Source of the DNA: Bacteroidales bacterium
GTDB lineage: Bacteria; Bacteroidota; Bacteroidia; Bacteroidales; JAAUTT01
NCBI GenBank assembly: GCA_025350365.1
Contig: JANXXY010000096.1
Span: 1-17,518, forward strand
Length of the DNA: 17,518 bases
Direction: 5' to 3'
Positions 1 through 8,607 of this stretch are shown here, in pieces; positions within the stretch are counted from its first letter, which is position 1; the number at the start of each line of letters is the position of its first letter. The notes beneath the pieces were generated by a model. That model had not been told where the DNA came from. It worked only from the letters and a program-made list of their open reading frames with translations, and ran no database searches. Made by a program: the position numbers and the translations under genes.

Positions 1-944
1 GCTTCCTGAAAATATGACTCGATAGAATCAGGTGGTTCAATATGAATTACAAAGCGAACATCAGGCTTGTCGATACCCATCCCGAACGCATTGGTTGCAA
101 CTATAATCCTTGTAAAGTCGCCTTTCCACTCATCCTGTCGGGCGGCACGTTCCTGATCACTTAAACCTGCATGATAATAATTTGCCGAAAAACCCAGCTT
201 TCGTAAAATAAGGGCTATTTCCTTTGTTTTCCGGCGATTGCGTACATAAATAATCCCGCTGCCCTGCACATTGTTAATAATTTTCTGAACATATTTAAGC
301 TTATCTTCAGTTTGACGAACAACATAGGATAGGTTTTGTCGCTCAAAACTTTTGTTGAATATTTTAGGTTGTTTAAACTGAAGTTTATTCATAATATCCT
401 CAGCTACCTGAGGAGTTGCCGTTGCAGTAAGAGCCAATAAAGGTGCGTACGGTAAAAGTTCGCGAAATTCGGAAATTTTAAGATACGATGGACGAAAATC
501 ATATCCCCACTGAGATATGCAATGAGCTTCATCGACAGCAATAAGATTTACCTTCATTTTTTGAACTCTGGACTTAAAAATGTCCGTACTTAAACGTTCC
601 GGAGAAAGATATAAAAACTTACAATCTCCATAAATACAATTGTTTAAGGCTATATCTATTTCATTAAAGGTCATTCCTGAGTGAATGGCTATGGCATTGA
701 TATTGCGTTTTCGAAGGTTTTCAACCTGATCCTTCATTAACGAGATAAGGGGAGTAATAACAAGGCAAATCCCCTCCTTTGCCAATGCCGGCACCTGAAA
801 AGTAATGGATTTACCTCCGCCAGTGGGCATAAGTGCCAACGTATCGTTTCCTGCAAGAACTGATAATATAATATCTTCCTGCAAAGATCTAAAACCAGGG
901 TAACCCCAGTATTTTTTGAGTATTTCGTATATATCGCTATCCAT
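1..944 (-). CDS. recQ: RecQ family ATP-dependent DNA helicase (partial, C-terminus outside window)
   Basis: A superfamily 2 helicase of the RecQ type, which unwinds DNA 3'-5' during recombination and fork repair. The reading frame is open from an ATG at 944 to the window edge, giving 314 residues of a protein usually about 600 or more. Visible in order are Walker A (MPTGGGKS, residues 39-46), motif Ia (VITPLISLMKDQ), the DEAH box (VDEAHCISQWG, from about 137), motif III (LALTATAT), and in domain 2 IIYVRNRRKT, YHAGL, and the motif V region ATNAFGMGIDKPDVRFVIH. The zinc-binding/RQC and HRDC regions would lie beyond base 1. It is transcribed divergently from the PPIase cluster across a 176-bp gap. 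The start sits immediately before MDSDIYEILKKYWGYPGFR, a typical RecQ N-terminus. Identity is very secure. Confidence 0.96.
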   Translation of the reverse strand, partial: MDSDIYEILKKYWGYPGFRSLQEDIILSVLAGNDTLALMPTGGGKSITFQVPALAKEGICLVITPLISLMKDQVENLRKRNINAIAIHSGMTFNEIDIALNNCIYGDCKFLYLSPERLSTDIFKSRVQKMKVNLIAVDEAHCISQWGYDFRPSYLKISEFRELLPYAPLLALTATATPQVAEDIMNKLQFKQPKIFNKSFERQNLSYVVRQTEDKLKYVQKIINNVQGSGIIYVRNRRKTKEIALILRKLGFSANYYHAGLSDQERAARQDEWKGDFTRIIVATNAFGMGIDKPDVRFVIHIEPPDSIESYFQE

Positions 945-1090
945 TTTCAATCACCAAAATATAAAAAAAATCGTTTCGTTCGCTTATTTTTTTGTATTTT
1001 GGCACAGTTTAAAATTACGTCAAAATCATTTGAAAATGACAATTTAATTTTTAACAAACCTAATAATACCCCGATAAATAATATTATCAG

Positions 1091-1098
1091 TAATTTTG
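1091..1098 (+). promoter_or_regulatory. Candidate Bacteroidetes -7 promoter element
   Basis: TAATTTTG matches the Bacteroidetes -7 consensus TAnnTTTG exactly and ends 22 bp before the ATG at 1121. No TTG -33 element lies 17-23 bp further upstream, so the promoter call rests on one element only. It would drive the PPIase cluster, leaving a very short leader. Confidence 0.4.
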
Positions 1099-1120
1099 CG
1101 TTTGATGTTGATATAAAACA

Positions 1121-2821
1121 ATGAGTTTAATGAGAAATTTTTTAGTTTTATTTTTTTTTGCAATTATCTGTTTTTTACCATTAACTGCACAATACTCCCC
1201 CAATGCAACTTTATTAACAGTAGGAAATCGTAAAATTTTCGCTGAAGAATTCGAACGAATTTACTCCAAAAATTTTACTATAAATTCAACTGAAAAACAA
1301 AGCGTTGTCGAATATTACAATCTTTTTTTAAATTTTGAATTAAAAGTTACAGCCGCGATCGATGCTGGATTGGACACTTTAAAGTCGTTTAATCAGGAAC
1401 TTAAAGGTTATCGCGACCAGCTTGCCAAATCCTATTTAACAGACAATGAAACCGTTGATAAGCTTATTCGTGAAGCATATTCCCGGATGCAGACGGAAGT
1501 AAAAGTCAGCCATATCATGGTTATGTTACCTCAAAATTCGTCTCCTTCGGACACTGTTAACGCTTTCCGTAAAATATCAGCTATACGTAAACGACTGTTG
1601 GAAGGTGAGCCATTTGATAAACTTGCTACAGAGGTTTCCGAAGATCCATCAGCGAAGTCAAACAACGGAATTTTGGGTTATTTCTCTGCTTTCCGAATGG
1701 TTTATCCATTTGAAAATGCAGCTTACACAACCAACGTTGGCGAAATTTCCATGCCTGTTCGGTCTCAATTTGGTTATCATGTTATTAAGGTATTGGGAAC
1801 ACGTCCATCACAAGGCGAAATAAAAGTTGCCCATATCATGGTGGCTGTACCCCAGGATGCTCCTGAAAAAAACTGGAATGAGGCAAAGGATAAGATCTAT
1901 AAAATAAGTGACCGGATTAGCAAAGGTGAGGATTTTGGAACGCTCGCTAAAGAATTGTCCGACGATCAAAACTCAGGCAGAAATAATGGCGAATTGCCTT
2001 TGTTTGGTTCCGGACAGATGGTATCGGAATTTGAAGTGCCTGCATTTGCGCTTAAAAATCCAGGAGACGTTACGCTGCCTGTTAAAACTTCGTTTGGCTG
2101 GCACATCATAAAACTAATTGAAAAACAAGGAGTAAAACCATTCGAACAAATAAAAAACGAACTTAAACCTAGGGTGATGCGCGACGAAAGAGCCGCAATT
2201 ATCAGCAATTCTTTTGTCACAAAGCTTAAAAAAGAATACAATTACAAAGAGTTTCCCAAAAATTTGGCTTGTTTTTATACGCTTGACTCGACAATTTATT
2301 CCGGAAAATTTAACTTTAAAAACGAATGCAAGTTTAATATTCCTCTCCTTAAAATTGAAAAGACAGAATTTTCGACCAACGACTTTTTATTGTTTCTAAA
2401 AACAAATCAACCACCTGCTATAAATATTAAAGTAGCCAATTATATCGACCAATCTTTTAAGAGATTCGAAGAGAGAACTTTTGTATCATACGAGGATATG
2501 AACCTTGAGAAAAAATACCCTGATTTTCACAATCTGGTTAGCGAATATCACGATGGTATATTGCTATTCAATATTATGGAACAGGAAGTTTGGGGAAAAG
2601 CGTCCAAGGACACTTCTGGTTTGGCAAATTATTATAAAACAACCTGGGTAATTGATAAAACGGATGCAAAACCCTTTGAAGAAATAAGAGGATTAGTTAC
2701 AGCCGATTATCAAAATTACCTGGAGGAAAAGTGGATTGAAGCATTAAAAAAAAGATTCAACGTTACCGTGAATCAGGAACTTTTGCATAAAATTGCAGAT
2801 AAATACAAATTTAATAAGTAA
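1121..2821 (+). CDS. Periplasmic peptidyl-prolyl isomerase with two parvulin domains
   Basis: A secreted foldase/chaperone expected to help outer-membrane protein folding in the periplasm. An N-terminal signal peptide (hydrophobic run about residues 5-20, cleavage near LTAQ-YS) leads into a SurA-like helical region (about 30-120). Two PpiC/rotamase domains follow in tandem, about 126-226 (KVSHIMV ... FGYHVIKVLG) and 234-334 (KVAHIMV ... FGWHIIKLIE), then a roughly 230-residue C-terminal extension with no motif I recognise. The two domains clearly duplicate each other. The start at 1121 (MSLMRNF) is used, and ATG 1130 is equally possible because both keep the signal peptide. It is the first of four same-strand envelope genes. 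Paired SurA-type genes next to an OstA-like gene fit a conserved Bacteroidales arrangement as I remember it. I give no gene symbol because several paralogues sit together. Confidence 0.92.
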   Translation: MSLMRNFLVLFFFAIICFLPLTAQYSPNATLLTVGNRKIFAEEFERIYSKNFTINSTEKQSVVEYYNLFLNFELKVTAAIDAGLDTLKSFNQELKGYRDQLAKSYLTDNETVDKLIREAYSRMQTEVKVSHIMVMLPQNSSPSDTVNAFRKISAIRKRLLEGEPFDKLATEVSEDPSAKSNNGILGYFSAFRMVYPFENAAYTTNVGEISMPVRSQFGYHVIKVLGTRPSQGEIKVAHIMVAVPQDAPEKNWNEAKDKIYKISDRISKGEDFGTLAKELSDDQNSGRNNGELPLFGSGQMVSEFEVPAFALKNPGDVTLPVKTSFGWHIIKLIEKQGVKPFEQIKNELKPRVMRDERAAIISNSFVTKLKKEYNYKEFPKNLACFYTLDSTIYSGKFNFKNECKFNIPLLKIEKTEFSTNDFLLFLKTNQPPAINIKVANYIDQSFKRFEERTFVSYEDMNLEKKYPDFHNLVSEYHDGILLFNIMEQEVWGKASKDTSGLANYYKTTWVIDKTDAKPFEEIRGLVTADYQNYLEEKWIEALKKRFNVTVNQELLHKIADKYKFNK

Positions 2822-2920
2822 CTATGCTCATAATGAAATCGGGCAAGTTCGATAAATACACTCATGGATGAAAATCTCTCATGCGAATTTCAATCGGCTA
2901 CTATTTAAAATTATTTTCGG

Positions 2921-3787
2921 ATGAACCAGAAATATTTTGTACTTATTGGTTTATTAATTTTTTTTCTGACAGCTTCCTGTCACAAAAGAGTAAAAGAAGA
3001 TAAGATACCAGTCGCTAAAGTGCTCGATAAATATTTATATCTATCAGATATTCAGCATATTTTTCCTATTAAAATTACCAAGGATGATAGTATTTCGATG
3101 GCAAAATCCTATATCAGCACATGGGTTAAAACCCAGCTAATTTTGAATAAAGCAGAATTAAATCTTTCCCCCGATCAGGTTGAAATTACACAACAAATTG
3201 AGACCTACCGATCTTCATTAATAATTTATAAATATGAAGAGCTTTTGTTGAAAGAGAAACTTGACACGGTTGTTTCTGACATAGAAATAGAGAAATATTT
3301 CAATCAAAATGCCGCCAATTTCATTCTCGATGAAAACCTGTTGAAAGCTTTGTATATAAAAGTTCCACTCAAAGCTCCAAACATCGAAAAATTAAAAATT
3401 TGGTACAAATCCGATCAACGGGAAGATATTAAAAAGCTCGATAGTTATTGTAATAATTACGCTACAAAATACGATTACTTTAAAGATAACTGGATACTCT
3501 TCTCATTCATTCAAAGCAAGTTACCAACCAGAATTGAAAACGAGGATGAATATCTGAAATCAAATAAGTATATCGAACAAAAAGATAATAATTTTTACTA
3601 TTTTGTATATATAAAAGAAAGAAATTCAAAAGGAGCAATATCGCCCATAAATTTTGTACATAATAGAATCAAGGATATAATAATTAACCAACGAAAAGTA
3701 AAGTTTTTAACTGATCTTGAAACGAAAATTTATAATGACGCTCAGGATCACGATAATTTTGTCATCTATAATTATGAAAAAAAATAA
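2921..3787 (+). CDS. SurA-like lipoprotein without a recognisable parvulin domain
   Basis: A 288-residue predicted lipoprotein: MNQKYFVLIGLLIFFLTASC is a signal peptide ending in a lipobox (LTAS-C20), so it is probably membrane-anchored in the periplasm. After the cysteine comes a region like the SurA N-terminal chaperone module: VAKVLDKYLYLSDIQHIFP, then helices around 60-110 (STWVKTQLILNKAELNL). The family features HI(L/M) and FGYH of a parvulin domain are absent, so it is likely a chaperone-only or accessory member rather than an isomerase. It lies between two SurA/parvulin genes, 99 bp after the first. Its stop is followed after one base by the next gene, so translation is probably coupled. 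The assignment to the SurA-like group rests on context and general resemblance. Confidence 0.8.
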   Translation: MNQKYFVLIGLLIFFLTASCHKRVKEDKIPVAKVLDKYLYLSDIQHIFPIKITKDDSISMAKSYISTWVKTQLILNKAELNLSPDQVEITQQIETYRSSLIIYKYEELLLKEKLDTVVSDIEIEKYFNQNAANFILDENLLKALYIKVPLKAPNIEKLKIWYKSDQREDIKKLDSYCNNYATKYDYFKDNWILFSFIQSKLPTRIENEDEYLKSNKYIEQKDNNFYYFVYIKERNSKGAISPINFVHNRIKDIIINQRKVKFLTDLETKIYNDAQDHDNFVIYNYEKK

Positions 3788-3788
3788 C

Positions 3789-5177
3789 ATGAACAAAAAA
3801 TACAACATTCTTCTTACCCTTATTTTTGCTTTTTCAATTTCAGCTAGTGCGCAGTCCCCCGATACCACTGTCCACCAAAATGGATCATATGTTATCGATC
3901 AGGTAATAGCTATTGTCGGAAACAAGGCGATTAAACAGTCTGATATTGAAAATGAATACACACAACTAAAAGCCGAAAACTTCCAGTCAACCGGCGATTT
4001 AAAATGCATGGTATTCGAAAAAATGCTACAGACAAAACTAATGGTTAACCAGGCATTGCTTGATAGTATTGTTATATCCGAAAGTCAACTTGAATCGGAA
4101 TTAAACCAACGACTGGAACAATTTATTTCACAGGCTGGTTCGGTGGAAAAACTGGAAAAGCATTTTGACAAAAGTTTAGCCGAAATTAAGAAGGATCTAT
4201 TAGAGTCGCTCCGCGATCAGCAATTATCTAACAAAATGCAGAGCAATATCATAGGAACCATTGACATTACTCCTACCGAAGTTAATAATTTCTACAAAAA
4301 AATCCCCAAGGATAGTCTTCCAACAATTAATGCGCAAATTGAAATAGGGCAGATAGCAGCATACCCCCCATTTACTGAGAAAGCAGTTGCGGAAGTTAAA
4401 GACAAGTTACTTGATTTAAGAAAAAGAATTGTGAGTGGAGAAAGATTTGCTTCACTTGTAGTGCTTTATTCCGAAGACCCAGGTTCAGCCGGTCGTGGCG
4501 GTGAAATTGGCCTTTCCAAAAAAAGTGCACTTGATGCACAATATGCAAAAGTTGCGTTTGCACTTTCCGCTCCCGGTGAAGTATCCCGTATCGTTGAATC
4601 GGAGTTTGGCTACCATATTATTCAATTAATTGAACGTAAGGGTGATATGGTAAACACTCGTCACATTTTAATGAAGCCAAAAGCCGACCCGGAATCTGTT
4701 ACGAAAATAATGCATGCACTTGACAGTATAGCCATGTTACTCCGCAAAGATTCAATATCATTTGAAAAAGCCGTCCTCAAATTTTCTATGGATATTGATA
4801 CAAGATTAAATAGAGGTTTACAGGTGAATCAAAGAACCGGTGACACCCGATTTGAAAAGGATCAACTAACCGGAGGCGATTTATACGCCATTAAAAAACT
4901 TAAAACTGGTGAAATATCAGATCCTTTCGAGTCACACGATCAAAAAGGGAAAGTGTTTTATAAGATTATCTCAATCAGAACCCAACATGAAGCACATAAG
5001 GCTAACTTGAAAGATGATAACAGCATGCTTCAGGAGATGGCAAAAAATGCAAAACGCCAATCGATACTTGATGCGTGGTTTACCGATAAAATAAAAACTA
5101 CCTATATACACATCGACGACTCCTTCAAAGGCTGTGACTTCCGATCAAAAGATTGGCTAAAAGCAGGTAACCAGTAA
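3789..5177 (+). CDS. surA: SurA-type peptidyl-prolyl cis-trans isomerase
   Basis: Periplasmic chaperone and isomerase for outer-membrane protein biogenesis. With the start at 3789 the protein is 462 residues. It has a signal peptide (hydrophobic about 7-20, cleavage near SASAQ-S), a SurA N-terminal domain (about 33-175, with VIDQVIAIVGNKAIKQSDIE), a parvulin domain (about 182-283, ending FGYHIIQLIERKG) and a second, weaker parvulin-like domain opening with NTRHILMKPKADPE (about 289-400). The reading frame is open from 3717, but the longest version would cover 71 bp of the upstream lipoprotein gene and spoil the signal peptide. ATG 3774 (14-bp overlap) is a possible alternative. I chose 3789 because it gives the cleanest signal peptide and sits one base after the upstream stop, which suggests translational coupling. 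Confidence 0.92.
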   Translation: MNKKYNILLTLIFAFSISASAQSPDTTVHQNGSYVIDQVIAIVGNKAIKQSDIENEYTQLKAENFQSTGDLKCMVFEKMLQTKLMVNQALLDSIVISESQLESELNQRLEQFISQAGSVEKLEKHFDKSLAEIKKDLLESLRDQQLSNKMQSNIIGTIDITPTEVNNFYKKIPKDSLPTINAQIEIGQIAAYPPFTEKAVAEVKDKLLDLRKRIVSGERFASLVVLYSEDPGSAGRGGEIGLSKKSALDAQYAKVAFALSAPGEVSRIVESEFGYHIIQLIERKGDMVNTRHILMKPKADPESVTKIMHALDSIAMLLRKDSISFEKAVLKFSMDIDTRLNRGLQVNQRTGDTRFEKDQLTGGDLYAIKKLKTGEISDPFESHDQKGKVFYKIISIRTQHEAHKANLKDDNSMLQEMAKNAKRQSILDAWFTDKIKTTYIHIDDSFKGCDFRSKDWLKAGNQ

Positions 5178-5210
5178 CAAAGGTAAATCGCATCAAGTTA
5201 GGATTTTTAC

Positions 5211-5278
5211 CCCAACCCCTTAAAAGGTTATAACTTGTATTGAGTTCTGGTTATTGTCATTCCTTAAGGGCTTTGGGT
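5211..5278. repeat. Imperfect long inverted repeat in the surA-ostA gap
   Basis: Within the 166-bp gap, CCCTTAA (5218-5224) pairs with TTAAGGG (5265-5271). The pairing can extend outwards, with one mismatch and a bulge, through CCCAA and TTTGGG. The loop is about 40 bases and no T-run follows directly, so a terminator is not established. It could be an mRNA processing or partial termination structure between the two genes. Confidence 0.3.
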
Positions 5279-5343
5279 TACAAATAATACTTTTTTTAAA
5301 ACAATTGGTTTAAATAAACATCGTACTAGAATTATTATCACGC

Positions 5344-6921
5344 ATGTGGAAAACGTCAATAATAATAAAATTGTGCATCTTCATCGCAGTTCTAAGCGCT
5401 TCAACCACTGCTTTTTCTCAAAAGAAACGTGTTATAAAATATAAGGCAGATGAGGTAAGTCATAGTGCGACAATCAACCCTGATATCGACAGGTTAATAG
5501 GCCATGCCATTTTTATGGATTCAACGGCAGCTACAATGATGTATTGCGACAGCGCTTATTTTCACACAAAAAATGAAGATATAGATGCTTTTGGAAATAT
5601 CCGTGTGGTGCCAATGTCGGGTAATACCTCTCTGGCGGGTGATATTATGCATTACAAGGCTGCCGATAGGATGGCGGAATTAAACGGTAATGTAGTTTTG
5701 ATTGACGATCAGACAACCTTGACCACGCAAACCGCATTTTACAATCTCACTACCGGGGTATCCAATTACCCCACCAAAGGCACCATAGTAACTCCCGACC
5801 TCAAGATTGTGAGCGAGCAGGGAGCATATAACAGAAATACAAAGGAATCGTTTTTTAAAAAAAATGTTGTAGTTACAAATCCCGATGGTATCATTCACAC
5901 TGATACCATGAATTACAATACTTTCACAAAAATCGTTGATTTTCTGGGACCAACAATAATGACAACGGATAAAGATTCGATATACTGTGAAAAAGGATGG
6001 TACAACAGAGGCACAGAAATTTCATCATTCAGGCAAAATGCTTGGTTGAAACATAAAAGCCAAGTTATTAAAGGCGATACTCTTTATTACGAACGACGAA
6101 CCGGCTTGGGAAAGGGTTTTGGAAACGTTGAAGTGCTTGATACCACAAACAATATGATCATCAGGGGTAATTTTGCCAATATGAACCGTTTTCAACAAAG
6201 CGCTATTGTTACCAAGCGGGCATACATGATACAGGTCGAGGACAAAAAGGATTCGCTATACCTGCACGCCGATACGATACAATCGGGTAATTTTGTTGAA
6301 AATACGGATACATTTAAGTTTGTGAAGGCATACCATCACGTAAGGTTTTTCAGAACCGATTTACAAGGTAAATGCGATTCAATGTACTATTCATTTAAAG
6401 ATTCCACGCTTGAATTGATAAATAATCCCATTCTGTGGGCACAGGGAATGCAACTTAGATCGGAACACGTGAAAATTTTCATCAAAAATAATACGATGGA
6501 TCACATGGACATGACCAATTCGGCATTTATAACACAACAGCAGGATTCCGTACGCTTCAATCAGATAAAAGGCCGCAATATGACCGGTTATTTCAGAAAG
6601 AATGAAATTTATAAAATGGTTGTGAAAGGTAATGGGCAATCTCTCTATTTTGCCAAAGAAGATAATACAGAAGAAATTACAGGCATAATGAAAACAGAAA
6701 GCTCTGAAATCACTATTTTCATGAAAGACAAAAAGCTTGATAAGATAAACTATACCCAAACCATTTCAGGTACATTCCATCCTCCTTTTGAACTGTCGGG
6801 TAGCGATTTATTACTTAAAGATTTTAGCTGGCTCGAAAAAATAAGACCGAAATCGTGGCAGGATATATTTGTATGGCAAGAAATCAGTAAAAACGAGGGT
6901 CTTGTTAAAAACCCCCGTTAA
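5344..6921 (+). CDS. OstA-like (LptA-related) LPS transport periplasmic protein
   Basis: A 525-residue secreted protein of the OstA_2/LptA-like beta-jellyroll type, expected to carry lipopolysaccharide across the periplasm as part of an Lpt bridge. The signal peptide spans about residues 1-25 (hydrophobic IIIKLCIFIAVLSA, cleavage near AFSQ-KK). The body shows the family's repeating strand pattern, including MMYCDSAYFHTKNEDIDAFG, MHYKAADRMAELNGNVVLID and GDTLYYERRTGLGKGFGNVEV, with many YCDSAYF/DTLYYE-like repeats. Its length and two-part layout match Bacteroidetes OstA-like proteins rather than the roughly 180-residue proteobacterial LptA. It lies 166 bp after the SurA-type gene on the same strand, so the cluster as a whole handles outer-membrane protein and LPS delivery. 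Its stop codon directly abuts the stop of the convergent DUF2795 gene. Confidence 0.9.
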   Translation: MWKTSIIIKLCIFIAVLSASTTAFSQKKRVIKYKADEVSHSATINPDIDRLIGHAIFMDSTAATMMYCDSAYFHTKNEDIDAFGNIRVVPMSGNTSLAGDIMHYKAADRMAELNGNVVLIDDQTTLTTQTAFYNLTTGVSNYPTKGTIVTPDLKIVSEQGAYNRNTKESFFKKNVVVTNPDGIIHTDTMNYNTFTKIVDFLGPTIMTTDKDSIYCEKGWYNRGTEISSFRQNAWLKHKSQVIKGDTLYYERRTGLGKGFGNVEVLDTTNNMIIRGNFANMNRFQQSAIVTKRAYMIQVEDKKDSLYLHADTIQSGNFVENTDTFKFVKAYHHVRFFRTDLQGKCDSMYYSFKDSTLELINNPILWAQGMQLRSEHVKIFIKNNTMDHMDMTNSAFITQQQDSVRFNQIKGRNMTGYFRKNEIYKMVVKGNGQSLYFAKEDNTEEITGIMKTESSEITIFMKDKKLDKINYTQTISGTFHPPFELSGSDLLLKDFSWLEKIRPKSWQDIFVWQEISKNEGLVKNPR

Positions 6922-7143
6922 TCAGTATTCGTCTTCGTTAAAAAAGAAATCATCCTTGCTTGGATAATCCGGCCAAATATCTTCTATACTTTCATATATC
7001 TCACCTTCATCCTCAATTTCTTGTAAATTTTCAATCACTTCCATTGGTGCACCCGATCGGATCCCAAAGTCTATCAATTCCTCTTTTGTGGCAGGCCAAG
7101 GAGCATCTTCTAATTTTGAGGCAAGTTCTAAAGTCCAGTACAT
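6922..7143 (-). CDS. DUF2795 family protein, 73 aa
   Basis: A small, acidic, cytosolic protein of unknown function that I recognise as the conserved Bacteroidetes DUF2795 protein. It begins MYWTLELASKLEDAPWPATK and has EELIDFGIRSGAPMEVIENL and a strongly acidic C-terminus ending FFFNEDEY. The length equals the usual family length, so it is complete. It is convergent with the OstA-like gene: the two stop codons touch (6919-6921 and 6922-6924), leaving no room for a separate terminator. It lies 72 bp downstream of the adenosyltransferase gene on the same strand and may be co-transcribed with it. No function can be inferred from the sequence beyond its strong conservation. Confidence 0.9.
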   Translation of the reverse strand: MYWTLELASKLEDAPWPATKEELIDFGIRSGAPMEVIENLQEIEDEGEIYESIEDIWPDYPSKDDFFFNEDEY

Positions 7144-7215
7144 AGGGCTAACGTTTTAATAATTAACAACATATAAAAATATCAGATTGCCTGAAATTAT
7201 ATAATTTTTTTGAAT

Positions 7216-7764
7216 TTACAACCTAGGCTGCCAAGTAATTTCAAAAATTTTGAAATCTTTACCTAATTTACGTGATAACATAAATAAATAATCGGATAAA
7301 CGGTTGATATATTTGGTTACCTCTTCGGGCACAAACATATCGTCAGAAACCTGGGTTACAATACGTTCAGCTCTCCTGCAAACAGTGCGGGCAATGTGGC
7401 AGCAGGAAACTACAGTATGCCCTCCCGGTAAAATGAAGGATGTTAACGGAGGTAACTCTTCGTCCATTCTGTCCATTTCCGATTCTAAAAACTCAATGTC
7501 TGTAGTATATATTTTTGGGATTTTAATGTTGCAATCATCACAATCCGCAGCTAATATTGAGGCACAAGTCATCAGGCGATCCTGTATTTCAATCAACGTA
7601 GTTATAGATTTTTCATCAATCTGCTGATCGCGAATTAATCCAATATACGAAATTAGTTCATCGATAGTTCCATAAGCTTCAATTCGAGGATGGTACTTTG
7701 GAACTCTTTTTCCTCCGATTAAGGATGTTTTGCCCCGGTCACCGGTTTTAGTATAAATCTTCAT
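7216..7764 (-). CDS. PduO-type ATP:cob(I)alamin adenosyltransferase
   Basis: Transfers the adenosyl group of ATP to cob(I)alamin or cobinamide, making the coenzyme B12 needed by enzymes such as methylmalonyl-CoA mutase. The 182-residue protein has the PduO/MMAB signatures: N-terminal IYTKTGDRGKTSLIGG (ATP-binding, residues 2-17), YGTIDELIS (about 31-39), FILPGGH, ARTVCRRAER and YINRLSDYLFMLSR near the C-terminus. The frame stays open further upstream, to 7806. I set the start at 7764 because MKIYTKTGDRG is the family N-terminus and the longer version would translate through a terminator hairpin. This gene shows the host uses B12 and gives the nearby cobalamin riboswitch a metabolic setting, although it lies some 2 kb downstream of it with other genes between. 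Confidence 0.93.
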   Translation of the reverse strand: MKIYTKTGDRGKTSLIGGKRVPKYHPRIEAYGTIDELISYIGLIRDQQIDEKSITTLIEIQDRLMTCASILAADCDDCNIKIPKIYTTDIEFLESEMDRMDEELPPLTSFILPGGHTVVSCCHIARTVCRRAERIVTQVSDDMFVPEEVTKYINRLSDYLFMLSRKLGKDFKIFEITWQPRL

Positions 7765-7780
7765 GACAATTAATTTAATA

Positions 7781-7803
7781 AAAAAAATCCCGCCGGAGCG
7801 GGA
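7781..7803 (-). terminator. Rho-independent terminator after the ABC ATPase gene
   Basis: On the minus strand CCCGC-TCCG-GCGGG (7802-7789) forms a 5-bp GC stem with a 4-base loop, followed at once by ATTTTTTT (7788-7781). It lies 39 bp past the ABC ATPase stop and only 17 bp before the adenosyltransferase ATG, so it either ends the ABC transcript or acts as an attenuating hairpin in the leader of the next gene. Confidence 0.8.
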
Positions 7804-7841
7804 CATTGCATAAACGTATAATTTGGTAAGAAGTTCAGTAA

Positions 7842-8558
7842 TCAGGCCGGGTGCAATTCCGGAATCATAATATTTTCATTTATCTTATCAGATTCAATCA
7901 TACCATCACGAAGTCGAACGATTCGGTGGGCGTACCTGGCGATATCCTCTTCGTGTGTAACTAAAACAATGGTGTTCCCTTTTTTATGTATCTCGCTAAA
8001 AAGATTCATAATGTCCATAGAAGTCTTAGTATCAAGATTACCTGTTGGCTCATCGGCAAGAATGATGCTGGGTTTATTGATGAGCGCTCTTGCCACTGAT
8101 ACTCGTTGTCGCTGCCCGCCAGAAAGCTCGTTTGGTTTATGTGTCATCCGGTCAAGAAGTCCTACACTTTCCAAGACGGAAGTAGCACGCTCAATACGTG
8201 TTTCTTTAGGTACCCCTGCATATATTAATGGTAACATCACATTTTCCAGTGCCGTGTAACGTGGCAACAGGTTAAATGTTTGAAAAACAAAACCTATTTC
8301 CTTATTACGGATTTCAGCCAATTGGTTGTCTTCCATCTTACTTACATCACTTTTATTAAGAATATAATCCCCCGATGTGGGAGTATCCAAACATCCTATA
8401 ATATTCATCATGGTTGACTTACCGGAACCTGATGGACCCATAATGGCTACATATTCATTTTGATGAATGGTAAGAGAAACAGATCGTAAGGCATTTACGA
8501 TAACGGTACCTACCCTGTAATTTTTAACAATATTGTTAAACCGAATTATTTCTTCCAT
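7842..8558 (-). CDS. ABC transporter ATP-binding protein, LolD/MacB type
   Basis: A 238-residue cytosolic ATPase of the family that powers MacB/FtsX-like permeases (lipoprotein release, export of peptides and macrolides). All catalytic motifs are intact: Walker A GPSGSGKST (41-49), Q-loop VFQTFNLLPR (Q93), signature LSGGQRQRV (145-153), Walker B IILADEPTGNLD (165-176) and the switch histidine in THEED (H202). No permease gene lies next to it: upstream is a methyltransferase and downstream, past a terminator, is the adenosyltransferase. The partner must be elsewhere. The gene appears to be a single transcription unit, with a consensus promoter at 8608-8639 and a terminator at 7781-7803. The exact substrate cannot be told from the sequence. 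Confidence 0.93.
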   Translation of the reverse strand: MEEIIRFNNIVKNYRVGTVIVNALRSVSLTIHQNEYVAIMGPSGSGKSTMMNIIGCLDTPTSGDYILNKSDVSKMEDNQLAEIRNKEIGFVFQTFNLLPRYTALENVMLPLIYAGVPKETRIERATSVLESVGLLDRMTHKPNELSGGQRQRVSVARALINKPSIILADEPTGNLDTKTSMDIMNLFSEIHKKGNTIVLVTHEEDIARYAHRIVRLRDGMIESDKINENIMIPELHPA

Positions 8559-8607
8559 AAAACCATCGTTTTGGGTAACTAAGTTAGAATAAAATATGTG
8601 AAAATTA

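Noticed and set aside
3717..3788. Longer N-terminus of the second SurA-type gene
   Set aside because: It lies almost wholly inside the upstream lipoprotein gene and would put a hydrophilic stretch before the signal peptide; 3789 or 3774 is a better start.
5178..5343. Terminator between surA and the OstA-like gene
   Set aside because: The inverted repeat is long-looped and no T-run follows it, so it was kept only as a low-confidence repeat.
7765..7806. Longer start of the adenosyltransferase (MSRSGGIFFIKLIV...)
   Set aside because: The extra codons are the terminator hairpin; family proteins start at the KIYTKTGDRG motif.
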